Source: Dyadobacter subterraneus
GTDB lineage: Bacteria; Bacteroidota; Bacteroidia; Cytophagales; Spirosomataceae
NCBI RefSeq assembly: GCF_015221875.1
Contig: NZ_JACYGY010000001.1
Coordinates: forward strand, 2,516,001-2,580,000
DNA length: 64,000 nucleotides
Direction: 5' to 3'
The position numbers were made by a program, and so were the translations under genes. The notes under the pieces were generated by a model. The model saw only the letters and a list, made by a program, of their open reading frames with translations. It did no database searches and was not told the DNA's origin. Of this stretch, positions 1 to 9,633 are shown one piece after another (positions within the stretch are counted from its first letter, which is position 1; each line of letters opens with the position of its first letter).

Positions 1-1369
1 GCGTTCCTTCTTTACTTGGTGGCATATATTTATTTCCGGAACGGCTCTGATCAAATTTTGCTTTGACAAAAGCAGTTGCTTCGGGAGAAATATTTGTGAT
101 TTCATTTTCGGTAAAAACCTGACGGGAAAAAGGTGCCGGTTTTGTAGGATAAGGTTGCGTCGGCCAAGGATGTTCGCCGGGAAGTTTATAATTCGCGGCC
201 GCAGAACGTTCTTCTACTGGAAATAAGGGAAGTCCGGTATCACGGTCAAACAGAAATAACAAACCGTCTTTTGTAGCCTGAGCCACTGCATCAACCAATT
301 TCCCTTTGTTTTTGACCCGAACCAGATTCGGCTGACAGGAAATATCCCGGTCCCATAAATCATGATGAACCGTTTGATAATACCAGTTTAATTTCCCGGT
401 TTCTGCATTCAAAGAAATCACGCAGTTGGCGTAAAGATTTTTTCCTTCTCTGTCCACACCATAAAAATCAACGGATGGTGAGCCCGTTCCAAAATAGACC
501 GCGCCTCTTTTTTCATCCAACACCATACCGGCCCAGTTGTTGGCACCGCCCATTTTTTTCCAGGCATCCTTTGGCCATGTTTCATAACCTTTTTCTCCCG
601 GCTGGGGAATGGTATGAAAAACCCATTTCAATTTTCCGGTTTTAATATCGAAACCACGAATACTTCCAGGAGCAGCGTCACCATACTCGGATACCCTAGA
701 ACCAATTACAAGTACATCTTTATAGATCACACCCGGACTGGTAGCATCAACCGACATTTTACTTTTATCCCTGTCAAGATTGTCAGAAGTGCCTTCCCGC
801 AGATCAACGATACCGTTTTCTCCAAAACTTTCAACCGGTTTTCCTGTGGCAGCATTAAGTGCAAAAAGTTGGGGGCCAGCGGTATACAAAATGCGTTTGT
901 CGTTACCACTTGCCCAGTACATCACCCCGCGACTTACATGGAATCTTGGTGTTTTGTCTTTGAAGGGATCAAATCTCCAGAGTTCCTCACCGGTATCTGC
1001 TTTTAATGCAAAAAGATTCAGATTGGGAGTAGTTCCGTATAAAACACCGTCGATTACAATAGGTTGACACTGGATTTCCATCTGCCGTTTTGGTGCAGGA
1101 CTTCCTTGCTGTCTTTTGACCGCGTCATATTGCCAGGCAACTTTAAGCGAAGCAACATTTTGAGTGTTAATCTGATCAAGAGGGGAGTAACGGTTTCCAG
1201 CTTTGTTTCCTCCATAACTGGGCCAGTTGTTACCAGTTTCACCTTCGGTAATTATTTTATCCTCACTTACAAATGAAATGCAAATAGCTGACAGACAAAG
1301 TATACCAACTATGAGCAGTGATAAGTTTTGATAATTTTTTCCACGAACATTAACAAAAAAATGGGTCAT
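1..1369 (-). CDS. PQQ-dependent dehydrogenase (quinoprotein), 3' end outside window
   Basis: The frame is open from an ATG at 1369 to the window edge, giving 456 residues without a stop. The N-terminus has a hydrophobic segment (about residues 14-32) that fits a signal peptide or membrane anchor. It is followed by the typical start of the quinoprotein propeller (GGNKAGNRYSPLDQIN) and repeated tryptophan-docking-like blades (LFALNAATGKP, GFDIKTGKLKWVFHT, SLNAETGKLNWYYQTVHHD, LFLFDRDTGLPLFPVEERS). By family these periplasmic enzymes oxidise sugars or alcohols with pyrroloquinoline quinone and pass electrons to quinones or cytochromes; the substrate cannot be read here. A C-terminal cytochrome c domain may lie beyond the edge. 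A hairpin separates it from the susD gene upstream, so it is probably its own transcription unit. Confidence 0.9.
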   Translation of the reverse strand, partial: MTHFFVNVRGKNYQNLSLLIVGILCLSAICISFVSEDKIITEGETGNNWPSYGGNKAGNRYSPLDQINTQNVASLKVAWQYDAVKRQQGSPAPKRQMEIQCQPIVIDGVLYGTTPNLNLFALKADTGEELWRFDPFKDKTPRFHVSRGVMYWASGNDKRILYTAGPQLFALNAATGKPVESFGENGIVDLREGTSDNLDRDKSKMSVDATSPGVIYKDVLVIGSRVSEYGDAAPGSIRGFDIKTGKLKWVFHTIPQPGEKGYETWPKDAWKKMGGANNWAGMVLDEKRGAVYFGTGSPSVDFYGVDREGKNLYANCVISLNAETGKLNWYYQTVHHDLWDRDISCQPNLVRVKNKGKLVDAVAQATKDGLLFLFDRDTGLPLFPVEERSAAANYKLPGEHPWPTQPYPTKPAPFSRQVFTENEITNISPEATAFVKAKFDQSRSGNKYMPPSKEGT

Positions 1370-1500
1370 AAAACAATTATCATTTATTCATTTCCGGGTT
1401 AATAAAGTGCTCCCTTATTAAATCAAAAAATATACTTAAGCTGCTTTGGGTTAGTTTATTACCACAGGAAATAACAGTTACAATTTTGATTTTTAAATTT

Positions 1501-1534
1501 GAAACCAGATCAGGCTGACGGCTGATCTGGTTTC
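1501..1534 (-). terminator. Hairpin terminator after the susCD unit
   Basis: GAAACCAGATCAG and CTGATCTGGTTTC form a 13-bp perfect stem with an 8-nt loop, just past the stop codon of the susD-like gene in the minus direction. The sequence after it is A/T-rich but has only a weak T-run. Confidence 0.7.
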
Positions 1535-1543
1535 TTTATTTAT

Positions 1544-3277
1544 TTAATAACCAGGATTTTGCTTCATATTTACATTCGCATTAAGTTCGTTGATCGGAAT
1601 TGGCTGTGCATAGTCGCTGGCATCGTTCCACTGGATATTTCCACCACGAATTTTTTGATAATATGCAGCTTCCTTTGGACCGATTTTCCACCGGCATACG
1701 TCATACCACCATCCGGCTTCTCCAAACAATTCTGCCCATCGCTCGTATTTCAAAGGGTCGTTTTTGAGGACATCATCGGTCGCTTTTGTGGCGGCGGTGA
1801 GACTGGCATAATCCACGGCTGATGGAGTATTGACTGGCAAATTATATGCTCGCCGGTGGACTTTATTGATATATTCCAAGGCCGTGGCATTGTCACCCGT
1901 ATGCGTAAGTGTTTCAGCATAAAGCAAATACATGTCCGCCATGCGCAGCCAGAGGATATTATTGCCATTGGCCATATTCACCTCAGCCTCCGTTCCGGTA
2001 ATATTTGTGTATTTCCGGAAACTCCATGCTTCCATGTCCGTTTCTGTAATATCAAGATAGTGTGAAATTGGTTTTTTAACACCATTAACAACCATGGAAT
2101 CCACATACGGCTGCTGACAGGCTACCCACAACCTCGGATCGACTGTTTTGGCATTACGGGCAGCAATGGATCTGGTTATATAAGACTGATCAACATTGGC
2201 AATGTTTGCCGTTGTTACACCAGCAGGAAAATAGTGTCCAAGATTAAATCCAAAACGCGTAAGATTTTTTGCATGCGGAAATACATTTGACCAGGCAGAA
2301 GCCGCTGCGGCCCCGGTTGGTCCAACGTATGTTGGCGCTATAACCATCCCGATACTGCAACCCATCGACAAATCATTCGTACCGGTATAAGTCAAATCAA
2401 CATTGAAATTCAATTCATACAAGGATTCTGCATTGAATTCATTTTGTCCGTTGAACATCGTTTTGTAAGTATCAAAAGGGACAAGCGATTTTCCACTGTT
2501 GGTAATTACATCGTTCAGGTAGGTTTTGGCATCTGCCCAGTCCTGCGTAAAAACATACACCTTGGAAAGGAATGCTTTTACTGCCCAGATGCTTACTTTA
2601 TGTTTGTCGGCCGTGTTCGTCCAGGTTTTTCCAGCAAGAAGTGTTTCAGAAGCTTTAAGATCACTGATAATAAAATCCCAGCATTCTTTGACCGTATTTC
2701 GGGAAACCTGTGTTTCAGCCAAACTTGCTGAGGTAGTAGTCAGGATGGGAACGCCCATTTTTTCTCCCCCTGCACCATTTACGATAAAGGTTTCGCCCCA
2801 GGCGGTTGTGAGATGGAAATAGAAAAATGCACGAAGGAAAAGGGTTTGTCCTTTGATCAAATCTACATTCGGGATATCGGTTGCGGATGCTTTGGCTCTG
2901 TACGTTTCAATAGCAGCCAAAAGTGTGTTGCAGCGTTGAACGCCACGCCACGCATCAGTCCACGTATTTTGCAGGAAGGGATAACTGGAAACTGAATTAT
3001 TCTGGGAAAGTCCGATCCAGTCCGGTGATCCCTGCCAGCTAAGATCGGCCGTGTGATCCCACATCCAGGTATGTTTCACGAGCATATGATGACCATACAT
3101 ACCAGATGCATGCTGGGTTCCATAAACACCTGTAAGCAGCTGTTCAAGGTCAGAAACCGAGTTTGGATAACTGGCTACAGAAATGGCTCCGGCGTTATCA
3201 ACGTTTACAAAATCGTCAGAGCAGGATGCCAAACCTATCAGAAAGGCAAAGAGGAAAAGCTTTTGTATTATTTTCAT
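1544..3277 (-). CDS. SusD/RagB-family outer-membrane lipoprotein
   Basis: A 577-residue protein starting at ATG 3277, with a lipoprotein signal peptide (LIGLASC at about residues 14-20). SusD family traits include the early LEQLLTGVYG helix, LFLRAFFYFHLTTAWGE (TPR-like helices), LWLRMADMYLLYAET and the C-terminal KYERWAELFGEAGWWYDVCRW block. SusD-like lipoproteins sit on the cell surface, cap a SusC TonB-dependent channel and capture an oligomer or other ligand. It starts 40 bases after the SusC gene ends and is clearly co-transcribed with it. No glycoside hydrolase lies beside the pair, so the substrate is unknown. Confidence 0.95.
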   Translation of the reverse strand: MKIIQKLFLFAFLIGLASCSDDFVNVDNAGAISVASYPNSVSDLEQLLTGVYGTQHASGMYGHHMLVKHTWMWDHTADLSWQGSPDWIGLSQNNSVSSYPFLQNTWTDAWRGVQRCNTLLAAIETYRAKASATDIPNVDLIKGQTLFLRAFFYFHLTTAWGETFIVNGAGGEKMGVPILTTTSASLAETQVSRNTVKECWDFIISDLKASETLLAGKTWTNTADKHKVSIWAVKAFLSKVYVFTQDWADAKTYLNDVITNSGKSLVPFDTYKTMFNGQNEFNAESLYELNFNVDLTYTGTNDLSMGCSIGMVIAPTYVGPTGAAAASAWSNVFPHAKNLTRFGFNLGHYFPAGVTTANIANVDQSYITRSIAARNAKTVDPRLWVACQQPYVDSMVVNGVKKPISHYLDITETDMEAWSFRKYTNITGTEAEVNMANGNNILWLRMADMYLLYAETLTHTGDNATALEYINKVHRRAYNLPVNTPSAVDYASLTAATKATDDVLKNDPLKYERWAELFGEAGWWYDVCRWKIGPKEAAYYQKIRGGNIQWNDASDYAQPIPINELNANVNMKQNPGY

Positions 3278-3317
3278 TTTGGAAATATCGTTTTCGGTTA
3301 CTTATAATACTGGCCCC

Positions 3318-6300
3318 TTAAAAAGTCAAATTGATACCCAGAGAGTAGAGCGCCGTCCGTGGATAAGAGTAGATCGCATCAATACCTCTTCCGGTAGTAC
3401 CATTCCGGCCTAGTACCTCAGGATCAAGTCCTGAATACTTTGTGAAAGTCAGCAGATTTTGTCCTTGCAGGTATATTTTCAGATCCGAAATGTGCAAAGC
3501 CTGAAGTGCGCTTTTGGGAATGTTATAACCGATCTGTAAATTTCTCAGTTTTAAGAAAGATCCGTTTTCAATGGCAAAGGAAGAAATACGCGTATAGTTC
3601 GAGTTAGGGTCACGCACATAAGTTCCGTCGGGCGCTTTGTATCCGATTCGTGGCTGGTTGGTTAAGCCGTTACCATTGAAAAATGACGTGTTGAAAATAT
3701 CCTTGGTAGTGTTGTAATCACCCACAAAAAACTGTGTGTAATATTTATTACCATTGAAAACATCTACACCTTGTACGCCCTGAAATAATGCAGTGACTTC
3801 AAATCCTTTCCAGCCTGCGTTCAGCGTAAGACCATAGGTCATTTTGGGCCATGGATTTCCAATGAAAGTTTTGTCGGCAGTGGTTATTTTTCCGTCGCCG
3901 TTTACATCTTTAAAATGAAGATCTCCCGCACCAGTTGCCGCTGCCTGATAATATACCCCGCTTGCGCCGCCTGCTGCCTGCTGTGCCTTTTCATTAAGTG
4001 CCTGAACTTCTGCATCTGTTTTGAAAATTCCTTCTACTTTATAACCATAAAACTGGCTCATTGGCTGTCCGGCCTGCGTACGAGCTACGACACTTTCCAG
4101 ATAATCCCCGGCAGAACCGTCATTGATCGGATTGTTATTTGTGCCGTCTAGTTTCTTGACAAGGTTTCTGTTGAAAGAGGTGTTAACCGTAATTCCATAT
4201 GTAAAAGCACCTTTTTTACCACGATAATCGGCAGCAATTTCAAGCCCTTTATTACTCATTTTACCTATGTTTGTGAAAACCGATGTCGTACTGAAACCTG
4301 CTGAACTTGGCACCGGAACCTGGTAAATCATGTCTTGAGTCTGGCGGCTATACCAGTCAACAGTAACATTCAGGGCATTTTTCAAAAAGCCTACGTCCAA
4401 ACCGATGTCTGTCTGAAGCACTGATTCCCATTTGATATTCTGGTTAGCAAGCTGGGCTGTCAGTGAGTAACCTTTCGACCGTGTTCCATCTGGTAATCCC
4501 TGCGCGTTTGTTCCGCCCGAACCTCCATAAGAAGCCTGATAGGTATATTGCGGAATATTGCTGGTACTTCCCAGTTTACCATAACTTGCTCTTACTTTAA
4601 GGTTAGAAACATAAGTCAGGTTGTCGCGGATAAAAGCTTCTTCATTCATTTTCCAGCCAACAGAAGCTGAGGGGAAGACACCAAATTTATTGGTAGGGCC
4701 AAAACGGTCGGAACCATCGCGGCGAATTGTGGCGGTCACCAGGTACTTATCAGCAAATGCGTAGTTAAGACGGCCGAATTGAGAAAGCAGACGCGTCTGC
4801 GGCAGATCACCTCCGCTTGCTACATAGCTGCTTGGGTTATTAGTAAGTCCAAGATTGTACGTCACATAAGGAAATCCACGTGCCTCTGCATGCAATGAAC
4901 TTTTATCAGACTTGTACGCTTCATAACCCGCCATGGCTTTCACTTCATGTTTACCAAAATTTTTTGTATAGGTAAGTACAAAGTTGGCGGTAAGGTTTTT
5001 GGTACTGTTGTTGTCTTTGCTTAAAAAAGCTGTGTGGTTTGCGACCGTACCATAATCGTAAGCTTCATTGAATCTGTAATTATTATCGTTGTAATAGGAG
5101 AGCCCAACGGTTGAACGGAGATTTAGACCTTTAATAATTTCCAGATCGGCATATAAATTTCCTTCCAGAGCGTAAGTTCCATTTTGCATATGGTTCTGAT
5201 ATTCCTGGCCCACAAGGTTTGGACCGGTAAAAAATGTTCCGGTTTTAGCCCAGCCGCCGTACGTATTGGTCGGATCGTAAATGCCAACAACGGGTGCAGA
5301 ACGGAAAGGAAACGTATTACTTACCATCGGATTGGTTTTTGTAGCCCAGGCATACAAAGTTTCGCCGACTTTCAGTTTCCTGCTGATTTTGAAATCAGTA
5401 TTGGAGCGAAGACCGTAACGTTCGAAATAGTTATCGATCATCGTACCGCCTTCACGTTGGTAATTTGCCGATAAATAATAGTTGGTTTTGGCCGTTGCCC
5501 CAGACATGGAAAGAGAATAACTTTGTTCTTTTGCATTGTTATACAGATCTTTAACCCAGTCGTTGTCAGGAAGCGTACTTGGATCACCCCAACTGCTGGT
5601 AGCCACACCGAATGCCGATTTCGCTTTGATGTAATCTGCTGTATTCAGCATATTATAAAGATTCAACGGCTTTCGGACACCGTAATAGGCATTAAAATTA
5701 ATTGTCATTTTATCCAGCGTTTTTCCACGCTTCGTTGTAACCAAAACAACGCCACCAGCTGCCTGGGCTCCATAAATAGCTGCCGCACTGGCATCTTTCA
5801 GGATTTCAATGGATTCAATATCCTGCATATTAAAATTGCTTCCGGCCGACATCCGGATTCCATCCACGATATACAAAGGCGACATACCTCCGATAGAACC
5901 AACACCACGTATAACAATGTCCGAACTTGAACCAGGCGCGCCATCATTTCTTGTAACCTGCACACCAGCCGCACGACCTTGCAGTGCTTCGGTAACACTT
6001 CGTACAGGAAGATTTTTGACGTCCTCAGCCTTCACAGACGACACTGAACCTGTCAGATCTGAACGCTTTTGAGTACCATAACCTACCACGACAACTTCGG
6101 ACAATGCCTTTACATCCGATTTCAGCAAAACCTGCAAACTGGAACGGTTTCCAACCAGAATTTCCTGCGATTCATAACCTACAAAACTGAAAACAAGAAC
6201 TGATTCCGGGCCGGGAACTGTAATCTCGAAATTTCCTGTGGCATCGGCTGTGGTTCCCTGCGATGTCCCTTTCAACACAATACTGACTCCGGGAAGTGGT

Positions 6301-6770
6301 TCCTTTGTGTCCGCAGAAGCTATTGTTCCTTTTAGGAAAACCTCGCGGGAATGCAGATAGGGCAGTGGAGCCAGTGTTTCCAGATTATCAGCACGTACGG
6401 GTGCTACGGCGGTTTTTTTGTTTAGTATAATGTAGTTTCCGGATACTGTATATTTGATTTGTAAAGGAATAAGCAGTTTTTCCAATACCGCGTCCAGTCG
6501 CTGGTTATTTGCGGAAATACTGACCTTCTGCTTTTGGACAAGAGAAGGGATATATGAAAATCTTACCTTTGTTGTTTTTTCGATGGAACTAAGAACGGTT
6601 TTTAATTCTTCCTCATCCGCCTTAATGGAAATGGGACGCTTCAAAAGTTCCTGTGCCAACCCATCCTTGGCAAAGGAAAGGCCGGTAAATAAAAGCGAGA
6701 CTAAAAAGGGTACCAGGGTAACTTTCATCGCTGTCACTAAATAATTTAGCGGAATACTATTTTTTTTCAT
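3318..6770 (-). CDS. SusC/RagA-family TonB-dependent outer-membrane transporter with STN domain
   Basis: 1150 residues. The open frame extends upstream to a TTG at 6797, but ATG 6770 (MKKNSIPLN) gives a normal signal peptide and is preferred. Domains in order: signal peptide (about 1-39), STN domain (about 45-118, SIKADEEELKTVLSSIEKTT), carboxypeptidase-D regulatory-like domain (about 143-225, GTIASADTKEPLPGVSIVLKG), the SusC signature LSEVVVVGYGTQKRSDLTGS, TonB plug, and a long beta-barrel ending in an aromatic residue (SLGINLTF). It imports the SusD-bound ligand across the outer membrane using TonB energy. The extra STN domain is the part that in FecA-type receptors contacts a FecR anti-sigma factor, which matches the adjacent FecR and sigma genes. 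Confidence 0.95.
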   Translation of the reverse strand: MKKNSIPLNYLVTAMKVTLVPFLVSLLFTGLSFAKDGLAQELLKRPISIKADEEELKTVLSSIEKTTKVRFSYIPSLVQKQKVSISANNQRLDAVLEKLLIPLQIKYTVSGNYIILNKKTAVAPVRADNLETLAPLPYLHSREVFLKGTIASADTKEPLPGVSIVLKGTSQGTTADATGNFEITVPGPESVLVFSFVGYESQEILVGNRSSLQVLLKSDVKALSEVVVVGYGTQKRSDLTGSVSSVKAEDVKNLPVRSVTEALQGRAAGVQVTRNDGAPGSSSDIVIRGVGSIGGMSPLYIVDGIRMSAGSNFNMQDIESIEILKDASAAAIYGAQAAGGVVLVTTKRGKTLDKMTINFNAYYGVRKPLNLYNMLNTADYIKAKSAFGVATSSWGDPSTLPDNDWVKDLYNNAKEQSYSLSMSGATAKTNYYLSANYQREGGTMIDNYFERYGLRSNTDFKISRKLKVGETLYAWATKTNPMVSNTFPFRSAPVVGIYDPTNTYGGWAKTGTFFTGPNLVGQEYQNHMQNGTYALEGNLYADLEIIKGLNLRSTVGLSYYNDNNYRFNEAYDYGTVANHTAFLSKDNNSTKNLTANFVLTYTKNFGKHEVKAMAGYEAYKSDKSSLHAEARGFPYVTYNLGLTNNPSSYVASGGDLPQTRLLSQFGRLNYAFADKYLVTATIRRDGSDRFGPTNKFGVFPSASVGWKMNEEAFIRDNLTYVSNLKVRASYGKLGSTSNIPQYTYQASYGGSGGTNAQGLPDGTRSKGYSLTAQLANQNIKWESVLQTDIGLDVGFLKNALNVTVDWYSRQTQDMIYQVPVPSSAGFSTTSVFTNIGKMSNKGLEIAADYRGKKGAFTYGITVNTSFNRNLVKKLDGTNNNPINDGSAGDYLESVVARTQAGQPMSQFYGYKVEGIFKTDAEVQALNEKAQQAAGGASGVYYQAAATGAGDLHFKDVNGDGKITTADKTFIGNPWPKMTYGLTLNAGWKGFEVTALFQGVQGVDVFNGNKYYTQFFVGDYNTTKDIFNTSFFNGNGLTNQPRIGYKAPDGTYVRDPNSNYTRISSFAIENGSFLKLRNLQIGYNIPKSALQALHISDLKIYLQGQNLLTFTKYSGLDPEVLGRNGTTGRGIDAIYSYPRTALYSLGINLTF

Positions 6771-6959
6771 AAATTTCGATGGTTTTGGGTACGACAAATC
6801 ACAAAGCTCTCTCTGGCTCCATGTTCTGGAGCATCATGCCTTGCTTGGAAATCAGGGAGTTACAAATCCGGTAATGCTGAACCCATTATCGGATTTTCTT
6901 TAAAAGGATTATTTTTCTTGCATAGATTTAAGTGGTTAAAGGGTTAAAAAAGGATGGTG

Positions 6960-8045
6960 TTACTGGCAGCCTTCACTGGTGATAATTACCTGTCCGTCGC
7001 TAATCCGGTAACTGGCGCCGATTGTCTGGCAGATGATATCCAGCTTGGTAAAGAAAGGCTCGTCATTTAATTTTACTCTGAGGAAACATTTATTCATAAT
7101 GGTATTATCATAGACAAAAGGAATTCCATATACCTTTTCAAGTGTTGAAAAAACAGATGAAATGGGCTTGTTTTCAAAATTGAAATCTGGTTTTGCATCA
7201 ATCTTAACCAGTGCAAGCGGGATTTCAATAATGGATTTTGATATCAGATTGTCTTTGGCAGAGAAAGTAGCCTGTTGATTCGGTGTGAGCAGTAATTCGG
7301 TATTTCGTTTTTTCTGATTGTTGACATCTTTCATGGCAACCACCGACACACGGCCGCTTCTTACCAGTACTTCAACATTTTCGCCAGATGCTTTTACTAA
7401 AAAACAGGTACCGACCACGCGTGTGAGAAGTCCGTTGGCGTAAACAAAAAATGGGTTCTGCACATCCTTGGTTACTCTGAAAAAGGCTTCTCCGGAAAGA
7501 AAAACTTCTCTTTTTTTATTTATGACAAAAGGCTGAGCATAACTGATCTTGCTTTTTGGTGTCAATTCAATAATGCTGCTATCTGGCAAAGTTATTTTCA
7601 AGGATTTATCCGTTGTATTTACGATTTCCTTCAACGGAACGGGATTCTCCGTCACATAGGCGTTGTATGTAAAAGGTTGTGGAGAAGGTTTTATTCCCCG
7701 CCAGGTCAGCCAGCCGATTCCCAAGGCTAAAACAACAGTTGCTGCCGCCGTCCACCATTTCCAGTTCACGGTTGCAACTTTATATTCTGGTATTGACTCC
7801 TGTTCGGTACTTTTTAGAATACGTGAAATCTGAAATTCGATTTCGTCGTTGGTAAGTGCAGAATTTTGTTTGCGCCAGGTCAGAATCAGGTCCTTGGCCT
7901 GTAAAATGATGGCTTGTTTCTCGGGATATCGCTGGCTGATATCGATCCAGAGTTCATCCAGGCGTACATCCTCACCGAGTACCCAATTTCTAAAAGAATC
8001 GTCGAGTAGAAAATCTTCAAGATTGTAATTTTTATATTCTTTCAT
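6960..8045 (-). CDS. FecR-family anti-sigma factor
   Basis: 361 residues from ATG 8045; an in-frame TTG at 8057 is less likely. An N-terminal cytoplasmic part (1-95) would bind the sigma factor. A single membrane helix follows (about 96-115, TAAATVVLALGIGWLTW), then the periplasmic FecR domain (LPDSSIIELTPKSKISYAQPF, GEAFFRVTKDVQNPFFVYANG) and a C-terminal DUF4974/STN-like segment (FNFENKPISSVFSTLEKVYG). By family it relays ligand binding at the SusC receptor to the ECF sigma factor encoded immediately upstream. The gap to the sigma gene is 128 bases and to susC about 190 bases. Confidence 0.93.
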   Translation of the reverse strand: MKEYKNYNLEDFLLDDSFRNWVLGEDVRLDELWIDISQRYPEKQAIILQAKDLILTWRKQNSALTNDEIEFQISRILKSTEQESIPEYKVATVNWKWWTAAATVVLALGIGWLTWRGIKPSPQPFTYNAYVTENPVPLKEIVNTTDKSLKITLPDSSIIELTPKSKISYAQPFVINKKREVFLSGEAFFRVTKDVQNPFFVYANGLLTRVVGTCFLVKASGENVEVLVRSGRVSVVAMKDVNNQKKRNTELLLTPNQQATFSAKDNLISKSIIEIPLALVKIDAKPDFNFENKPISSVFSTLEKVYGIPFVYDNTIMNKCFLRVKLNDEPFFTKLDIICQTIGASYRISDGQVIITSEGCQ

Positions 8046-8173
8046 ATCAGAGCACAAAAAACAACGAGCTTACATTAGTATAATCTCAATTGTACCCGGA
8101 TATCATCAAAAAATCTTGAAAAAATTTAATAAAAATGAAAAATAAATTGAAGGTGAAGTTATATGTTTGATTA

Positions 8174-8752
8174 TCAGAACAGTAAGAATAGAATAATAAT
8201 CATGCAAAGCAGGGAGAGCCATTTTTCCCGAAACAATTTTAACGATTGGTGAAGCAGATTTGAAACCGCAGGACGGGATATTGCCATGACGACAGCTATT
8301 TCGTCGTTGGACAGATTTTCGTAAAATTTAAGATGGATGATTTCCTGCTGGCGACGGGTAAGTGTGTGCATAATGTGATGTATCCTGTGCTCATTTTCTA
8401 AGGTAGCATCTGTTGAAATAATCTTTATATCCACAGCATCCTCCGACATTATTGCCTCTTCCTGCCAGTCTTCTATGGTAACAAGCAAATCAGATCTTTG
8501 TTTTTCTTTAAAAATCCGGTTGCGCAGGCTTGTTAAAAGATAGGGTTTGATATGATCTGTATTTCCAATAGAAGCTCTTCTCTCCCAAAGTGAAGTGAAA
8601 AGATCATGTATGCAGTCTTTTAGCATATCAGGATCATGCATGATTTTTCTGCCATACTCAAATAATGGCCGATAATATATTCTAATCATTGATTCAAAGG
8701 CCGTGCGGTCTCCCTCTTTAAATCTTTGCCAGAGCAACGTATCCTTTTCCAT
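8174..8752 (-). CDS. ECF-type RNA polymerase sigma factor with hydrophobic C-terminal tail
   Basis: 192 residues from ATG 8752 (a GTG lies one codon earlier). Region 2 is visible at about 20-60 (MIRIYYRPLFEYGRKIMHD, LFTSLWERR) and region 4 with a helix-turn-helix at about 130-172 (LTRRQQEIIHLKFYENLSN, IAVVMAISRPAVSNLL). It should direct transcription of the linked susCD unit and be held by the FecR protein. The last 14 residues (LSLLCMIIILFLLF) are strongly hydrophobic, unusual for a soluble sigma factor and possibly a membrane tether. Confidence 0.93.
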   Translation of the reverse strand: MEKDTLLWQRFKEGDRTAFESMIRIYYRPLFEYGRKIMHDPDMLKDCIHDLFTSLWERRASIGNTDHIKPYLLTSLRNRIFKEKQRSDLLVTIEDWQEEAIMSEDAVDIKIISTDATLENEHRIHHIMHTLTRRQQEIIHLKFYENLSNDEIAVVMAISRPAVSNLLHQSLKLFREKWLSLLCMIIILFLLF

Positions 8753-9038
8753 CACTTTATTAGAATAAATTTAAAAACTCTGCATCTTACTTTGTCAAAA
8801 CATTTCCTTTAAATTATTACAAAATAAAAGGGTAGGTAACTTTAATTTTACTCGTCTAAGATTTATAATTTAAATGTTTGAGAAGTAAAATGTTACATTA
8901 CATGAAACATCTTCTTTTTGTACTTTGCATCGCGAAATGAATCATTTTCAATTTATATCAGATGGAATAGTAATAAATTGTTAACAGGCTTTTATTTAAA
9001 TTTATCACCTAATCAAAACAATTAAACTTCATGTCATT

Positions 9039-9611
9039 ATGAAAAGAATTTCCCTTGTTCTCTTGTTGTCAGTTTTTTCGCTTGCCGGTTTTGCACAAAC
9101 TACATGGAAATCTGATAAGGCACATTCGCAGCTTAAATTTGACATTACGCATATGGGCGTATCCACAGTTTCAGGAGCTTTTACTGATTTTGATGCGACC
9201 ATTAAATCATCCAAACCTGATTTCAGTGACGCGGTTTTTGAATTGACCGGCAAAACAGCATCCATCAACACTGGTATTGACAAAAGAAATGACCACCTTA
9301 AATCGGCTGACTTTTTCGATGCGACGGCTAATCCTGAACTGAGTTTCAAAAGCACTTCGGTTAAAAAGACAGGAAATGATAAATATCAATTAACCGGCGA
9401 CCTTACGCTTCACGGCGTTACCAAACCGGTAACCCTGGAACTTTGGTACCGTGGAACGGTTACCAATCCGATGAACAAAAAGCCTGTTGCAGGATTTCGC
9501 GCAACTGGTACGATCAAACGTGCTGATTTTGCGCTCGGTACAAAATTTGCTCCTCCTATGTTAAGTGAAGAGGTTAGTATCACAGCAGATGGTGAATTTG
9601 GACAGCAATAA
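9039..9611 (+). CDS. YceI-family periplasmic lipid-binding protein
   Basis: 190 residues with a clear signal peptide (MKRISLVLLLSVFSLAGFAQ). The mature part begins TTWKSDKAHSQLKFDITHMG, the usual YceI start, and carries the family's DGVTKPVTLEL-like strand (LTLHGVTKPVTLELWYRGTV) and the closing FALGTKFAPPMLSEEVSI. YceI proteins are lipocalin-like barrels that bind isoprenoid-type lipids in the periplasm; the exact role is unknown. It is followed after 22 bases by a flavin reductase gene, probably in one transcript. Confidence 0.93.
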   Translation: MKRISLVLLLSVFSLAGFAQTTWKSDKAHSQLKFDITHMGVSTVSGAFTDFDATIKSSKPDFSDAVFELTGKTASINTGIDKRNDHLKSADFFDATANPELSFKSTSVKKTGNDKYQLTGDLTLHGVTKPVTLELWYRGTVTNPMNKKPVAGFRATGTIKRADFALGTKFAPPMLSEEVSITADGEFGQQ

Positions 9612-9633
9612 TTTGTAACGTTAAGCCTTATTT

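Noticed and set aside
614..1276. Several open frames opposite the PQQ dehydrogenase gene
   Set aside because: They lie antisense to a clearly coding, family-matching frame and match nothing.
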